Positions 52,287 to 62,300 of a stretch of DNA of 64,000 nt are shown one piece after another (position 1 is the stretch's first letter; the number at the start of each line of letters is the position of its first letter). Source of the DNA: CAZKBP01 sp964551015 (lineage in GTDB: Bacteria > Bacteroidota > Bacteroidia > Cytophagales > Microscillaceae); assembly GCA_964551015.1 (NCBI GenBank), contig CAZKBP010000018.1:45388-109387 (forward strand). Direction: 5' to 3'. Under the pieces are notes generated by a model, which worked only from the letters and a program-made list of their open reading frames with translations, was not told the DNA's origin and ran no database searches. The position numbers and the translations under genes are program-made.

Positions 52287-52613
52287 ATGAAGAGTAAAGA
52301 ATTGGAAATTCCCGATCTCAAAGATAAAATTGTACACGCCATCAAAACGGTTTATGACCCCGAAATACCCGTAGACATCTACGAATTAGGGCTGATCTAC
52401 GATATCAAAGTGTTTCCGGTCAATAATGTGTACATTCTGATGACACTTACTACCCCCAATTGCCCTTCTGCCGAAGAGCTTCCGGATGAAGTACGCCAAA
52501 AAGTACAAAGCATGGAGGGGGTGAATGAGGTGGAATTAGAGCTTACCTTTGATCCTCCTTATCATCAGGATATGATGTCCGAAGCGGCCAAACTGGAGCT
52601 AGGCTTCCTTTAA
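52287..52613 (+). CDS. SufT/MIP18-family (DUF59) Fe-S assembly protein
   Basis: 108 residues. The MIP18/DUF59 motif is clear: YDPEIPVDIYELGLIYDIKV at the start, TTPNCPSAEELPDEVRQKV with the conserved Cys, and LTFDPPYHQDMMSEAAKLELG at the end. Members (SufT, PaaD, Cia2) assist Fe-S cluster insertion into target proteins. It is preceded by sufE and followed by the bacilliredoxin gene, so the three are probably one unit of Fe-S and redox maintenance. Confidence 0.9.
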   Translation: MKSKELEIPDLKDKIVHAIKTVYDPEIPVDIYELGLIYDIKVFPVNNVYILMTLTTPNCPSAEELPDEVRQKVQSMEGVNEVELELTFDPPYHQDMMSEAAKLELGFL

Positions 52614-52684
52614 ATCTCCATAGCCAGAAACAATAAGCATTTTATCAAGAAATTTATACATATTTTAACCTAAACACTGATCTT

Positions 52685-53104
52685 ATGTATCCAGAAGAAC
52701 TCGTAGCCCCTATGCGCCAAGACTTGAAGGTAGTTGGTTTTGAAGAACTAAAAACTCCCTTGGATGTAGATGCCTTCATGAAAGAGGAAAAAGGAACTGC
52801 CCTCGTGGTGGTCAATTCCGTTTGTGGTTGTGCTGCTGGTTCGGCTCGTCCAGGTGTCAAACTGGCCGTTGACCAGTCTCAGGCACATCCTGACAGGCTA
52901 GCCACCGTATTTGCTGGGGTAGACCAAGAAGCCACTGCCAAAGTCCGTGAATACTTGATGCCCTACCCTCCCTCCTCTCCTTCCATTGCTTTGTTCAAGG
53001 ATGGAGAGCTCGTGCATTTTATCGAGCGCCACCACATCGAGGGGAGAACCGCCGAGATGATTGCCGACAATCTAAAAATGGCCTTCGAGGAATACTGTGC
53101 CTAG
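52685..53104 (+). CDS. Bacilliredoxin-like protein (BrxA/BrxB, YphP family)
   Basis: 139 residues. The active site is the CGC form (Cys47-Gly-Cys49 in VVNSVCGCAAGSARPG), and SPSIALFKDGELVHFIERHHIEG closes the thioredoxin-like fold. In the family the protein removes bacillithiol from S-bacillithiolated proteins. It suggests that this organism makes bacillithiol, as some Cytophagales do, but the bsh genes are not in the window. The gene follows the sufE/DUF59 pair and has a strong terminator. Confidence 0.93.
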   Translation: MYPEELVAPMRQDLKVVGFEELKTPLDVDAFMKEEKGTALVVVNSVCGCAAGSARPGVKLAVDQSQAHPDRLATVFAGVDQEATAKVREYLMPYPPSSPSIALFKDGELVHFIERHHIEGRTAEMIADNLKMAFEEYCA

Positions 53105-53135
53105 TCAGGGACTGACCCCGAACGCAAGGAAATAG

Positions 53136-53179
53136 AAAAGGAAAAGAACGCTCCGTAGAGTGTTCTTTTCCTTTTTTTT
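53136..53179 (+). terminator. Terminator after the bacilliredoxin gene
   Basis: AAAAGGAAAAGAACGCTC and its near-complement GAGTGTTCTTTTCCTTTT with a 4-nt loop, then further T. Long stem with one mismatch. Confidence 0.88.
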
Positions 53180-53496
53180 GATGTGTGAGAAGTATTTAAA
53201 AAAAATAGACTTCAAGGAAATTTATCCAAGAAGTCTACGAAACCTAACTAATCAAAAACTTACAATTATGAAAACCTGAAATAAAAACACGTCTTTTGTT
53301 CTATTTGTTTTACAAAAATCGTAAAAATCTAATCTTTTGAATTGAAAAAAAAAGAAAAATTTGTTGCACGAAAAAATAAAGCACTCTAAGGCTCTGGCTG
53401 TCAGTTATTTATTTTAGAAAATCTCTCAAGGCTGGGGATTCATCTATTTTACACTGTCTAAAGATTATATGGAAAATGTACCACAATATCGTGAAT
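53180..53496 (+). other. AT-rich intergenic stretch with a tiny start-like motif
   Basis: 317 bp. It contains CTAACTAATCAAAAACTTAC then AATTATGAAAACCTGA, which looks like a leader and start codon of a deleted gene (Met-Lys-Thr-stop). The rest is poly-A rich. No gene, RNA or promoter is recognisable. Confidence 0.35.
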
Positions 53497-53991
53497 TCAG
53501 GTTCCTAAGATTTCTGCTTTATCAAAATCCTCAATGCAATCTGATTTCTGTGGCACGAAAAAACCGGGTGAATAAATATGAAGAGAAACCGCATTTTCCG
53601 TGGCTGCATTCACTATACGATGTACCCCCATTTGATTATCAATATAGGAAATACGGTGTTCCTCTAATTGGGTGACGAGCGTTTGTTCTGAATCAAATCT
53701 TTCTTCTCTCAAATTTCCTTGTAGCACCCTCAACAAACATCCTCGGTTGGGATGATTATGAATGGGGCTCCCTTGACCCGGTTTCCAGCAGAGTAGTAAA
53801 ATCTCTAAATCTTCTCGCCGCACTACGAAAATTCTGCTGTAACACTCCTTAGAAAATCGGACAAATTTACGCCAGTCCTCCCCCTCATAATAGCTCAAGA
53901 TCGGTTCTAGAAAACGAATATCCTCAAATTTATTCGCATGATGTTTAAAGGAGTAATCTACGGCACGCACCAAACTACTTAATGTTTTCAT
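53497..53991 (-). CDS. Cysteine dioxygenase
   Basis: 164 residues. Cupin fold with the iron ligands His78, His80 and His124, substrate Arg53, and Tyr140. The segment HNHPNRGCLLRVLQGNLREE aligns with the animal enzyme, including Cys85 at the position of rat Cys93, which forms a thioether with Tyr157; most bacterial forms have Gly there. It oxidises cysteine to cysteine sulfinate with O2. It lies 199 bp downstream of the CSAD-like decarboxylase gene on the same strand, which would use its product. The protein is cytoplasmic. The gene may be cotranscribed or have its own promoter in the gap. Confidence 0.9.
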   Translation of the reverse strand: MKTLSSLVRAVDYSFKHHANKFEDIRFLEPILSYYEGEDWRKFVRFSKECYSRIFVVRREDLEILLLCWKPGQGSPIHNHPNRGCLLRVLQGNLREERFDSEQTLVTQLEEHRISYIDNQMGVHRIVNAATENAVSLHIYSPGFFVPQKSDCIEDFDKAEILGT

Positions 53992-54190
53992 ACAGTTTTG
54001 ATATTTCTATGGCTAGCCTCCACCTCGAGGCCACTCGTGTCTCCAAGCGATTGACCAGGTGAGACCTGAATCATCCACATTTTAGCTTGATCTCAAAAAT
54101 AACGGATAAAACCTCTTGAATCAAGTCTTTTTTGGGAAGAAGGCCGAATTACACGCTTTCTCGAGGCGAATTGGTATAAAATGTATTTTT

Positions 54191-55555
54191 TTAGATATCT
54201 GCGGCTACTTCCTGCACTTTTTCGAGAAAGTGATCGATATCTCCGTGCTCCATGGCTGGGTCAATACATACCAAGCGGATGACTTTTGCCTGGTCTACCC
54301 GCCCGTATCCTACCTTGATGAAGCCACGCTGATTCAATGCCGTGCAAATCTCTACACTAGATTTGCCTTTCACCTCAAAGCACACGTTGACACACTCGGG
54401 TTCGCGTACTAATCGTAGTTGTGGGTTCTGTTTGATTTTCTCCATTGCGTATTGAGCCAACGCGAAGACGTGATCAATTCGTTGCTCATAGCCTTCGTCG
54501 CCCCAATATTTCCAGGCCGCCCAGATTTTGAGCGCATCGTTGCGGCGGCCACATTGGATGGATTCTTCCCCCGGATTAAATTGATCTTCGCCCTGAAAGA
54601 GGTATTCTGCCTTTTCTGAAAAATGCTTTCGCAGAATATGGGGGCGTTTGTTGAAAAGAATCGCCGAAGCGGTCAAAGGCACGCCCATCATCTTGTGAGC
54701 GTTCCAGGTGTAAGAGTCTGATTGCTCACACCCTTTGAGCAAATGGCGATGCTTTCGGCTCAGCACAGCACTACCGCCCAAGGCTCCATCAATATGAAAC
54801 CAAAGCTGATACTTGCGGGCAATGACAGCGATCTCTTCAAAAGGATCAAAAGCACCCAAAACGGTCGTTCCCGCTGTACTGTTGATGAAAAAAGGAATTT
54901 TACCCGCCTCCAAATCCTGTCGAATTTGCTCCTCGAGAGCCGAAGGAATCATTTTGCCATCTCCATCACAGGGAATGGCTTGCACCTGATCGCGCCCAAT
55001 CCCTAAGATTCCCGCATTCTTACGGGTAGAATAATGCCCTTCTTCGGATGTATAGGCCACCATCGGCCAAGCTCTCATTCCTTGATTGCGAATTTGCTCA
55101 TCTTTTTCATTACGGGCAATCATCATCGAGATCAAATTAGAAATAGATCCTCCCGAAGTAATCGTGCCGGCACCCGCTTGGTAACCTACTTTTGTGAGCA
55201 TTTTTGCAATCACTTCGCGTTCTATGAGCACCTGTGGCCCCGCTACTTTGAAGGTATACATGGAGTTATTCATCAGTGCGGAGAGTACTTCTCCACTAAA
55301 AGCCGGTAAATTCCTACCTCCGAATAATTGGTTGAAAAAAGACTTACTCGCCGTACGAGGTGTTTCCATTACTACCTGTTCTAAGAGCGCAAAGAAACTT
55401 TCTTCACTCAGACCCTGCTCTCGAATTTCTAGGTCTAAGGATGCCTGTAATTCTTCCGGAGAGCGATAAGCCAAAACAGGAACTTCTGCTTCTGCTTTTA
55501 TAAATTTCCGAACCAAGGTAAAGGTTCTTTCTAAATGCGTCCAAACTGTATTCAT
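54191..55555 (-). CDS. PLP-dependent decarboxylase, cysteine sulfinate decarboxylase-like
   Basis: 454 residues, group II decarboxylase. PLP Lys288 in SYTWNAHKMMG, the PLP-pocket Asp-Gly in FHIDGALGGSAVLSRKHRHLL, and the segment NSTAGTTVLGAFDPFEEIA match animal CSAD and GADL1. The motif QCGRRNDALKIWAAWKYWGD has Arg after CGR, as in CSAD, where glutamate decarboxylase has His. EPECVNVCFEV near the end also fits. The protein should turn cysteine sulfinate to hypotaurine (or aspartate to beta-alanine). No signal peptide is present. A TAGTTTTG promoter element lies 100 bp upstream. Confidence 0.85.
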   Translation of the reverse strand: MNTVWTHLERTFTLVRKFIKAEAEVPVLAYRSPEELQASLDLEIREQGLSEESFFALLEQVVMETPRTASKSFFNQLFGGRNLPAFSGEVLSALMNNSMYTFKVAGPQVLIEREVIAKMLTKVGYQAGAGTITSGGSISNLISMMIARNEKDEQIRNQGMRAWPMVAYTSEEGHYSTRKNAGILGIGRDQVQAIPCDGDGKMIPSALEEQIRQDLEAGKIPFFINSTAGTTVLGAFDPFEEIAVIARKYQLWFHIDGALGGSAVLSRKHRHLLKGCEQSDSYTWNAHKMMGVPLTASAILFNKRPHILRKHFSEKAEYLFQGEDQFNPGEESIQCGRRNDALKIWAAWKYWGDEGYEQRIDHVFALAQYAMEKIKQNPQLRLVREPECVNVCFEVKGKSSVEICTALNQRGFIKVGYGRVDQAKVIRLVCIDPAMEHGDIDHFLEKVQEVAADI

Positions 55556-55654
55556 GATGTTTTTTTGATTCTCTTGCTTGGGATGGGCTTGATCAGCGAT
55601 TTCTTGGATTTTTCATCTTTTGAAGAAAAAGATTGAGTTGATAAATTCGCTCAA

Positions 55655-55662
55655 CAAAACTA
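55655..55662 (-). promoter_or_regulatory. -7 promoter element of the CSAD-like gene
   Basis: TAGTTTTG on the minus strand matches TAnnTTTG, 100 bp upstream of the start. No TTTG stands at the right distance, so only the -7 part is supported. The rest of the 55556-55865 gap is AT-rich without genes. Confidence 0.4.
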
Positions 55663-55865
55663 TAACTTCTGTTCAGAATTCTGTGTCAATTGGATGACAA
55701 AGTAAAACAATAAACTTTTAGAATAACAAAAAAGTAGCTCAATCGCTCTCCATTTTTGGAAACTTAAAAACCACTTGGCGTTTTCTTAGTTTTATACAAA
55801 CTGATCTTGAGAAAAAGAAAATCAATCAAAAAAACATACACTTAGCAAAGAAACCCAAAAACTAT

Positions 55866-55898
55866 TTTGAGTTTCCGAAGTTTTTCATGGTAAATTTG
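55866..55898 (+). promoter_or_regulatory. Promoter of the TetR-RND efflux operon
   Basis: TTTG (55866-55869), 21 bp, TAAATTTG (55891-55898), fitting the Bacteroidota consensus. Transcription should begin about 13 bp before the TetR start codon, with a very short leader. Confidence 0.6.
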
Positions 55899-55917
55899 CA
55901 AAAGAAAATAAAAGTAC

Positions 55918-56586
55918 ATGGATTCTGTGACTAAGGAAAAAGAGGGAATACAAGAAAAAATTTTGAACAGGGCACAAACCTTATTCCTCCGCTATGGGAT
56001 TCGGAGTGTGGCAATGAATGATATTGCGAAGGAATTGGGTATTTCCAAAAAGACGATTTATCAATATTTCAAAGACAAGGATGAAATTGTCTGCCTGGTC
56101 GTAGAGAAAATGTGGCAGCAGGACTTACGAGACATCGAGCGAATTACACAAGAATCCGAAGATGCCATTGCTGCCACCGTGCGGCTATCCAAATATTTTA
56201 AAGAAATGTACGAGCATATCAATCCCTCGCTAAGCTATGACTTGAAAAAATACCATCCAAACGCTTGGTTGATTGAGAAACGGTATCACGAAAATGAAAT
56301 ACTCAATTACACACGCCAAAACCTAGAATGGGGCATCGCCGAGGGGCTCTATCGTGAAAAAATCAACGTGGAGGTGATGGCTATTATGCATATCAAGAAA
56401 ATGGAGATCATCTGTGATGAGAAAATTTTTCCCAGAGATCAATTTGACCTTTGGAATTTACATTATGAGATTTTAGAGCATTTTTTAAGAGGAATCGTGA
56501 CCCTCAAAGGATTTCAATTACTCGAAACCTATCAAAGCCAACTAGAATTAAACCATGAAAACAAAGTTTCAACTCGGGAAGAATAG
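55918..56586 (+). CDS. TetR/AcrR-family repressor
   Basis: 222 residues. The N-terminal HTH is clear (ILNRAQTLFLRYGIRSVAMN, then DIAKELGISKKTIYQYFKDK). The C-terminal ligand domain is divergent, as usual in the family, and lacks a recognisable ligand motif. Its last codons overlap the start of the TolC-like gene by 32 bp, so the two are translationally coupled and it most likely represses its own efflux operon. The inducer is unknown. Confidence 0.93.
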   Translation: MDSVTKEKEGIQEKILNRAQTLFLRYGIRSVAMNDIAKELGISKKTIYQYFKDKDEIVCLVVEKMWQQDLRDIERITQESEDAIAATVRLSKYFKEMYEHINPSLSYDLKKYHPNAWLIEKRYHENEILNYTRQNLEWGIAEGLYREKINVEVMAIMHIKKMEIICDEKIFPRDQFDLWNLHYEILEHFLRGIVTLKGFQLLETYQSQLELNHENKVSTREE

Positions 56587-57997
56587 CTCATCTTTTTTCC
56601 TCAGTATCTTACTGCTACTATGTCCTGCTCTTAGCCGAGCGCAGGATGAAGAACCAGATTTTGTCATAGAAGACAACACGAAGGCCATCGCTAATTATTC
56701 TCTTGATGAGTGTATCGATTATGCCTTTCGCTACTCAGAAGATCTCAAACGATCCCAATTAGACGTACGCATCGCACAAGAAGAAGTAGGAGAAAACGTG
56801 GCTCGTGGCTTGCCCAGCATTTCTGCTCAGGCAGATTTTAATCATAATTTCAAAATTCAGCGGGGCTTTATCTCGGCGGCTTCTTTTGCCACGCCAGATT
56901 TGCCCCCCGAACAACAGGCCGCTCTGGAAGATAGCGTGGTGGTGGTACAGTTCAATACGAATTTTGCAGGTGGAGCTTCTGTCACACTAGAGCAGTTGAT
57001 TTTTGATTTTTCTTACCTGCTCGGTCTCAAAGCCGCTCGTAGTTATGAGGAATTAGAAAGGCGTAGAATTGACCTCACCAAGACGGAGATTGCCGAGCAA
57101 GTTTCTAAATCCTATTACGCGGTGCTAATTAGTGAAGAAAGGGTAGAATTACTCCAGCAAAACTACAAACGCCTGGATACCCTGCTCCGAGAAACGACGG
57201 CTCTCTATGAGAATGGCTTTGCTGAAGAATTGGATGTTATGCGAACCGAGGTTGCTTTTAATAATATCAAAATAGAAAAGCAAAAGGCAGAAGGCACCCT
57301 AGTTTTAGCCCAACAATTACTCAAGTTTCAAATGGGCATGCCCCTCCAAGATTCCCTGATTTTGGTAGGCTCTCTGGACGATATAAAATTGGATATGAGC
57401 GCCGCTCGTGACGTTCGCTTAAACTACGCAAATCGTACGGAATTAGATCTCCTAGAAAGACAAAAAGAACTCAGAGATATCAACCTGCGCTATACACGTG
57501 CCCTGTACTATCCTCAGTTGAAGGGTTTTCTGACTTACGGAAGCACCACGGGTAGCAATAATTTTGGCGATTTTTGGCGATTCCAAGATCGGTGGTTTGG
57601 CTATGGTCTTTACGGTTTTACCATCAATATTCCCATCATGGATGGCCTCAAAAACCGACACACTTTACAAAAAATAAGAATCGAGAAAGAGCAGATTGAG
57701 CTAGACATCGCCAAGTTTAAACGTAGTGCTGAAATTGAAGTGGTCAGATCGCAAAATATGTTGGAAGAGCAACTGCTGACCCTCGAGAGCGAAAAGAGAA
57801 ATATGGAGCTAGCCCAAGAAGTGAGCCGTCGCTCGCAAATCAAATACCAAAACGGCGTAGGCTCTAATATAGAAATTGTAGAAGCAGAAACCGCCTTCAA
57901 GGAGGCTGAAACCAACTATTATACCACACTTTACCAAGCCATTGTTAGCAAAATTGATCTGGACAAAGCCTTAGGATTATTAGTGAAGGAAGATTAG
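56555..57997 (+). CDS. TolC-family outer-membrane efflux protein
   Basis: 480 residues. A signal peptide ends ...ALSRAQ. The two OEP repeats (about 50-240 and 290-475) give the alpha-helical barrel typical of TolC (SLDECIDYAFRYSEDLKRSQLD, SKSYYAVLISEERVELL, ELDLLERQKELRDINLRYT, NGVGSNIEIVEAETAFKEAE). It forms the outer-membrane exit duct of the RND pump encoded by the next two genes. The start overlaps tetR and the adaptor follows within 100 bp. Confidence 0.92.
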   Translation: MKTKFQLGKNSSSFFLSILLLLCPALSRAQDEEPDFVIEDNTKAIANYSLDECIDYAFRYSEDLKRSQLDVRIAQEEVGENVARGLPSISAQADFNHNFKIQRGFISAASFATPDLPPEQQAALEDSVVVVQFNTNFAGGASVTLEQLIFDFSYLLGLKAARSYEELERRRIDLTKTEIAEQVSKSYYAVLISEERVELLQQNYKRLDTLLRETTALYENGFAEELDVMRTEVAFNNIKIEKQKAEGTLVLAQQLLKFQMGMPLQDSLILVGSLDDIKLDMSAARDVRLNYANRTELDLLERQKELRDINLRYTRALYYPQLKGFLTYGSTTGSNNFGDFWRFQDRWFGYGLYGFTINIPIMDGLKNRHTLQKIRIEKEQIELDIAKFKRSAEIEVVRSQNMLEEQLLTLESEKRNMELAQEVSRRSQIKYQNGVGSNIEIVEAETAFKEAETNYYTTLYQAIVSKIDLDKALGLLVKED

Positions 57998-58081
57998 AAG
58001 ATGGAAAGAAATAAAATGAGTATCCTGAAATCTGCCGTCTTACCATCTTCGAATCAATATTCTATAAACAACCCAAAACCC

Positions 58082-59269
58082 ATGACGATGAAAAGCCTAA
58101 ACTTATTTTTTTGCCTAGCCTGTCTGCTCCTCGCTTCAGCCTGTGGAAATGGCTCTGGCGACGAACTCGCTGAGAAAAAGGCAACCTTAGAAGAAAAACG
58201 CAAACAGCTCGAGCAACTCAACGCCGATATTATCGTGCTCGAGAAAGAAATCCTAGCTCTTGACCCTAACTTCGCCACCCAAAATATCAAGAAGACGCTC
58301 GTTACCACCCTCCCCGTCAAATCCTCAGACTTTACCAGCTATCTGGAGGTTCAGGGTACAGTAGAGTCTGATAACAACGTGATTCTATCCGCCGAAACCA
58401 ACGGGATTGTCAGAAATCTCTTGGTTAAAGAAGGACAATTCGTGGGGCAAGGACAATTGCTGGTAAGCCAAAGTAGTGAAGTACTTCAGAGTAGTATCGC
58501 CGAGGTAGAGAAATCTCTCGAGCTGGCCGAAGTAGTCTTTAAAAGACAAAGTAATCTCTGGGAACAAAGAATTGGTACAGAGCTTCAGTACCTCGAGGCC
58601 AAAAACAACAAAGAACGCCTCGAGCGCCAATTACAGACCCTACGCTCTCAGGTAGGAATGGCCAACATTACCGCTCCTTTTAGTGGGGTAGTTGACGAAA
58701 TTTTTATCCGCCAAGGGCAAAACGCCGGGCCAGGCACCCAAGTGCTCAGATTGGTAAATACACAGCAAGTAAACGTGGTAGCCGAGGTTTCTGAAACCTA
58801 TTTGGGAAAAGTCAAAGTGGGTGATCTGGTGAAAGTAGACTTTCCTTCATTAGACAAAAGCCAAGAAGCACCCATTAGCTTAATCGGTCAGACGATCAAT
58901 CCAGAAAACCGTACTTTCCGTATCGAGATTCAGCTTACCAATCCTGAACGTACCCTTAAGCCTGATTTATTGGCTACAGTTCGTATTCAAGAAGCAAAAC
59001 AAGCCGATGCCATCGTGATTCCTACGAATTTAATCCAAAAGGACAAGGCCGGAGAATTTGTCTTCGTGTTAGATCAAGAGGGTAAAAAACAGATAGCCCG
59101 TAAGGTACGTGTCCAACGAGGTGATACTTACGATAATCAAACCGTCATCCTTGAGGGCTTGCAAGGAGATGAATTACTCATTGACCGAGGCTCACGAGAA
59201 GTGGCCGATGGCTCTAACGTGGAACTTTCCAAACAAAGTTCACAAAATGTAGCACAAGCTAAAAAGTGA
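58082..59269 (+). CDS. RND periplasmic adaptor lipoprotein (MFP family)
   Basis: 395 residues from the ATG at 58082, which opens a signal peptide with lipobox LLASAC. An ATG at 58001, 3 bp after tolC, would add 27 residues in front of the signal peptide and is less likely. A coiled coil (about 25-60), a lipoyl-like half motif (VESDNNVILSAETNGIVRNL, VKEGQFVGQGQLLV), a second hairpin (IAEVEKSLELAEVVFKRQSN) and MANITAPFSGVVDEIF identify the membrane fusion protein of the HlyD/AcrA class. It joins the RND permease to the TolC duct. Confidence 0.92.
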   Translation: MTMKSLNLFFCLACLLLASACGNGSGDELAEKKATLEEKRKQLEQLNADIIVLEKEILALDPNFATQNIKKTLVTTLPVKSSDFTSYLEVQGTVESDNNVILSAETNGIVRNLLVKEGQFVGQGQLLVSQSSEVLQSSIAEVEKSLELAEVVFKRQSNLWEQRIGTELQYLEAKNNKERLERQLQTLRSQVGMANITAPFSGVVDEIFIRQGQNAGPGTQVLRLVNTQQVNVVAEVSETYLGKVKVGDLVKVDFPSLDKSQEAPISLIGQTINPENRTFRIEIQLTNPERTLKPDLLATVRIQEAKQADAIVIPTNLIQKDKAGEFVFVLDQEGKKQIARKVRVQRGDTYDNQTVILEGLQGDELLIDRGSREVADGSNVELSKQSSQNVAQAKK

Positions 59270-59357
59270 GTATAAAGTTTCGTTTCAAAAAAATTTAGAT
59301 TCAATCAAAAGTATTTTTACAAGAAAATTAGTCATCGTTATCAAATCTTGAAAAAAC

Positions 59358-62300
59358 ATGGCAAAAAAACCCGGTAAACTCATTACCAAACAATTTCCCC
59401 TGACTAGTCTGGCCGTAGATAACCGTACCAGCGTTATCATCTTGGCCGTGATTATTATGATTTTTGGTGTACTCTCCTACGTTACGATGCCCAAGGAAAG
59501 CTACCCCGAGGTGGTTGTGCCCCAAGTGTACGTAGGGACCGTCTATCCCGGAAACTCTCCGGTGGATATGGAAAACCTGATCACACGCCCCATTGAGAAA
59601 GAGCTCAAGTCCGTAGCCGGTGTCAAAAAGATCAACTCCACCTCTATCCAGGATTATTCTACCATTATCGTGGAGTTCAACACGGGCGTGGAGATTTCCA
59701 AAGCAATACAGGATGTGAAAGACGCCGTAGACAAATCCAAAAGCGAACTACCCACGGATTTAGATAAAGACCCAGATGTCTTTGAGCTAGATTTCAACGA
59801 AATCCCCATTATGTTTATCAATTTGGCGGGTAATTTCGATTTGAGCGAACTCAAGGCTTACGCCGAATACCTCCAAGACGAAATTGAAAAGCTTCCCGAA
59901 ATCTCTTACGCGCAGATTCAAGGTGCACTCGAGAGAGAAATTCGTATCAATGCGGATCTCTATAAGATGAAGGCCACACAGGTTAGCTTCAATGATATTG
60001 CCCAAGCCGTGAGTAGTGAAAACATCACCATGTCGGGTGGTAATATCCTCGCGGGTGATTATCGCCGCTCGATTCGGGTGGTAGGTGAATTTCAGGATGT
60101 AGCAGAAATCGAAAATATCATCATCAAGAGCGAGGGTGAACAAGTTGTTTACCTCCGAGATGTGGCCACCGTAGAAGATACCTACGAAGAAGCCGAGAGT
60201 TATGCCCGCTCCAGTGGTTTGCCCGTGGTTACACTCAACGTCGTCAAAAGAAGTGGAAAAAACATCCTAGATGCCTCCGTCAAAATCAAAGAGATTCTCA
60301 ATAAAGCCCAGACCAAACGCTTTCCCGAAGCCTTAGATATCACCATTACCAATGACCAATCTCGACAGATCAAATTTATGGTGAGCAATCTGGAAAACAG
60401 TATCATCTCAGGGGTGATTCTTGTGGTTTTGGTTTTGCTCTTTTTCATGGGCTTGCGCAGTGCCATCTTCGTAGGAATCGCGATTCCCCTTTCTATGTTT
60501 ATTTCTTTTATCGTTCTGGGCGTTTTTGGGGTAACTCTGAACATGATGGTACTTTTCTCACTCATCTTAGCACTGGGAATGCTGGTGGATAATGGTATTG
60601 TGGTCATTGAAAATATTTACCGCCTCTTAGAAGAAGGCTATCCGCTCAAGCGTGCGATCAAAGAAGGGGTAGGTGAAATTGCCTGGCCCATTATTGCTTC
60701 TACGGCCACCACGGTAGCGGCTTTCTTACCTTTGGCTTTCTGGCAAGGTTTGATGGGAAGCTTTATGAAATATCTGCCCATTACGCTCATCATCGTACTT
60801 TCGGCTTCGCTCTTCGTGGGCTTGGTCATTAACCCAGCCATCGCCGTGATTTTTGCCAAATTAGATACCGACGAGAGCAAAGTAAATCGTAAAAATCTGA
60901 TCACGGCGGGAGCTTTCTTGCTTTTTTCGGTACCGTTTTACGCAACAGGTATTTTCACGATGGCAAATATTTTAGCGATTATCGGTATTTTTATTTTGGT
61001 GAATATTTTCTTCCTGAATCCAGCTTCTAGTTGGTTCCAAAATAAAGCCTTGGTGGCCTTGGAGAATGCCTACGAAAAGCTAATCAACTTTGCGCTGAGA
61101 GGTTGGCGCCCCTATGTACTCTTTGGAGGTACGATCTTCTTGCTCATTTTCTCTATTTTCTTGGTAGGAGTGAGTAATCTCAAGGTAGAATTCTTCCCTG
61201 ACAATGAGCCGAATTACGTGAATGTGTTTATCCAAAAACCCATCGGAACCGACATTGAAGAAACCAATGAATTTACCAAAGTCTTGGAAGATAAAATCAT
61301 TCAATTGATGCAACCTTATGACTTTATGGTAGATGCCGTAATCGCTCAGGTCGGAGAGGGTACGACCGACCCCAACGAAGGCCCGAGCCAGGGCGTTTCG
61401 CCAAACCGAGCCAAAATCACCGTTTCTTTTAAGGAATTTGAGTACAGAAATGGGCAAAGCACTTCCGATTTACTGGAAGCCATCCGAACAGAAGTGCAAG
61501 GCTATGCTGGCGTACAAATCACCGTAGACAAGGACGCCGCCGGCCCGCCCGTGGGTGCGCCTATCAACATTGAAGTAAGTGGAGAGGATTATGAAAGACT
61601 GATCACGATTGCCGAACAGTTGAAAATTTACTTGGCCGAAGCCAATATTCCCGGAGTAGAAGAACTCAAAACGGATTTACAACTCGGCAAGCCAGAATTA
61701 TTGGTAGATGTAGACCGAGAAAAAGCCCGTCGTTTTGGCCTCTCCACCTTAGATATTGCCAGCGAACTCCGAACGGCATTGTTTGGTCTGGAAGTTTCTA
61801 AATATAAAGACGGCGAAGACGATTACCCTATTCAGCTTCGCCTCAAAGACGAACAACGCTATGATTTGGAAGCCTTGAAAGACAAAGCCGTTACTTCTAA
61901 CCAAGAGGGGAATGTTCGTCAGATTCCGATTTCGGCCGTGGCCGATTTGGAATATTCTTCCTCCTTTGGCTCGGTCAAACGCAAGGATTTGGATCGGGTT
62001 ATTTCTATCTCTTCCAATGTAAAAGAGGGCTACAATGCCAACGAAATCGTGGCACAATTGAAAACGCTGGTGCAAACCTTTGATATTCCCGAAGGTTTTC
62101 AAGTAAAATTCACCGGAGAGCAGGAAGAACAGCAAGAGTCTAGTAATTTCTTGATGAATGCGTTCTTACTGGCCTTGTTTATGGTATTTTTGATCATTGT
62201 AACCCAGTTTAATTCGCTCTCGGCCCCGATTGTGATCATGTTTTCGGTGCTTTTTAGTACCATTGGCGTATTTTTAGGGTTGGTCATCTTTAAGATGGAT

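Noticed and set aside
53260..53290. Minigene ATG-AAA-ACC-TGA with a Bacteroidota-like leader
   Set aside because: Three codons followed by a stop; may be the scar of a deleted gene but cannot be supported as a functional feature.
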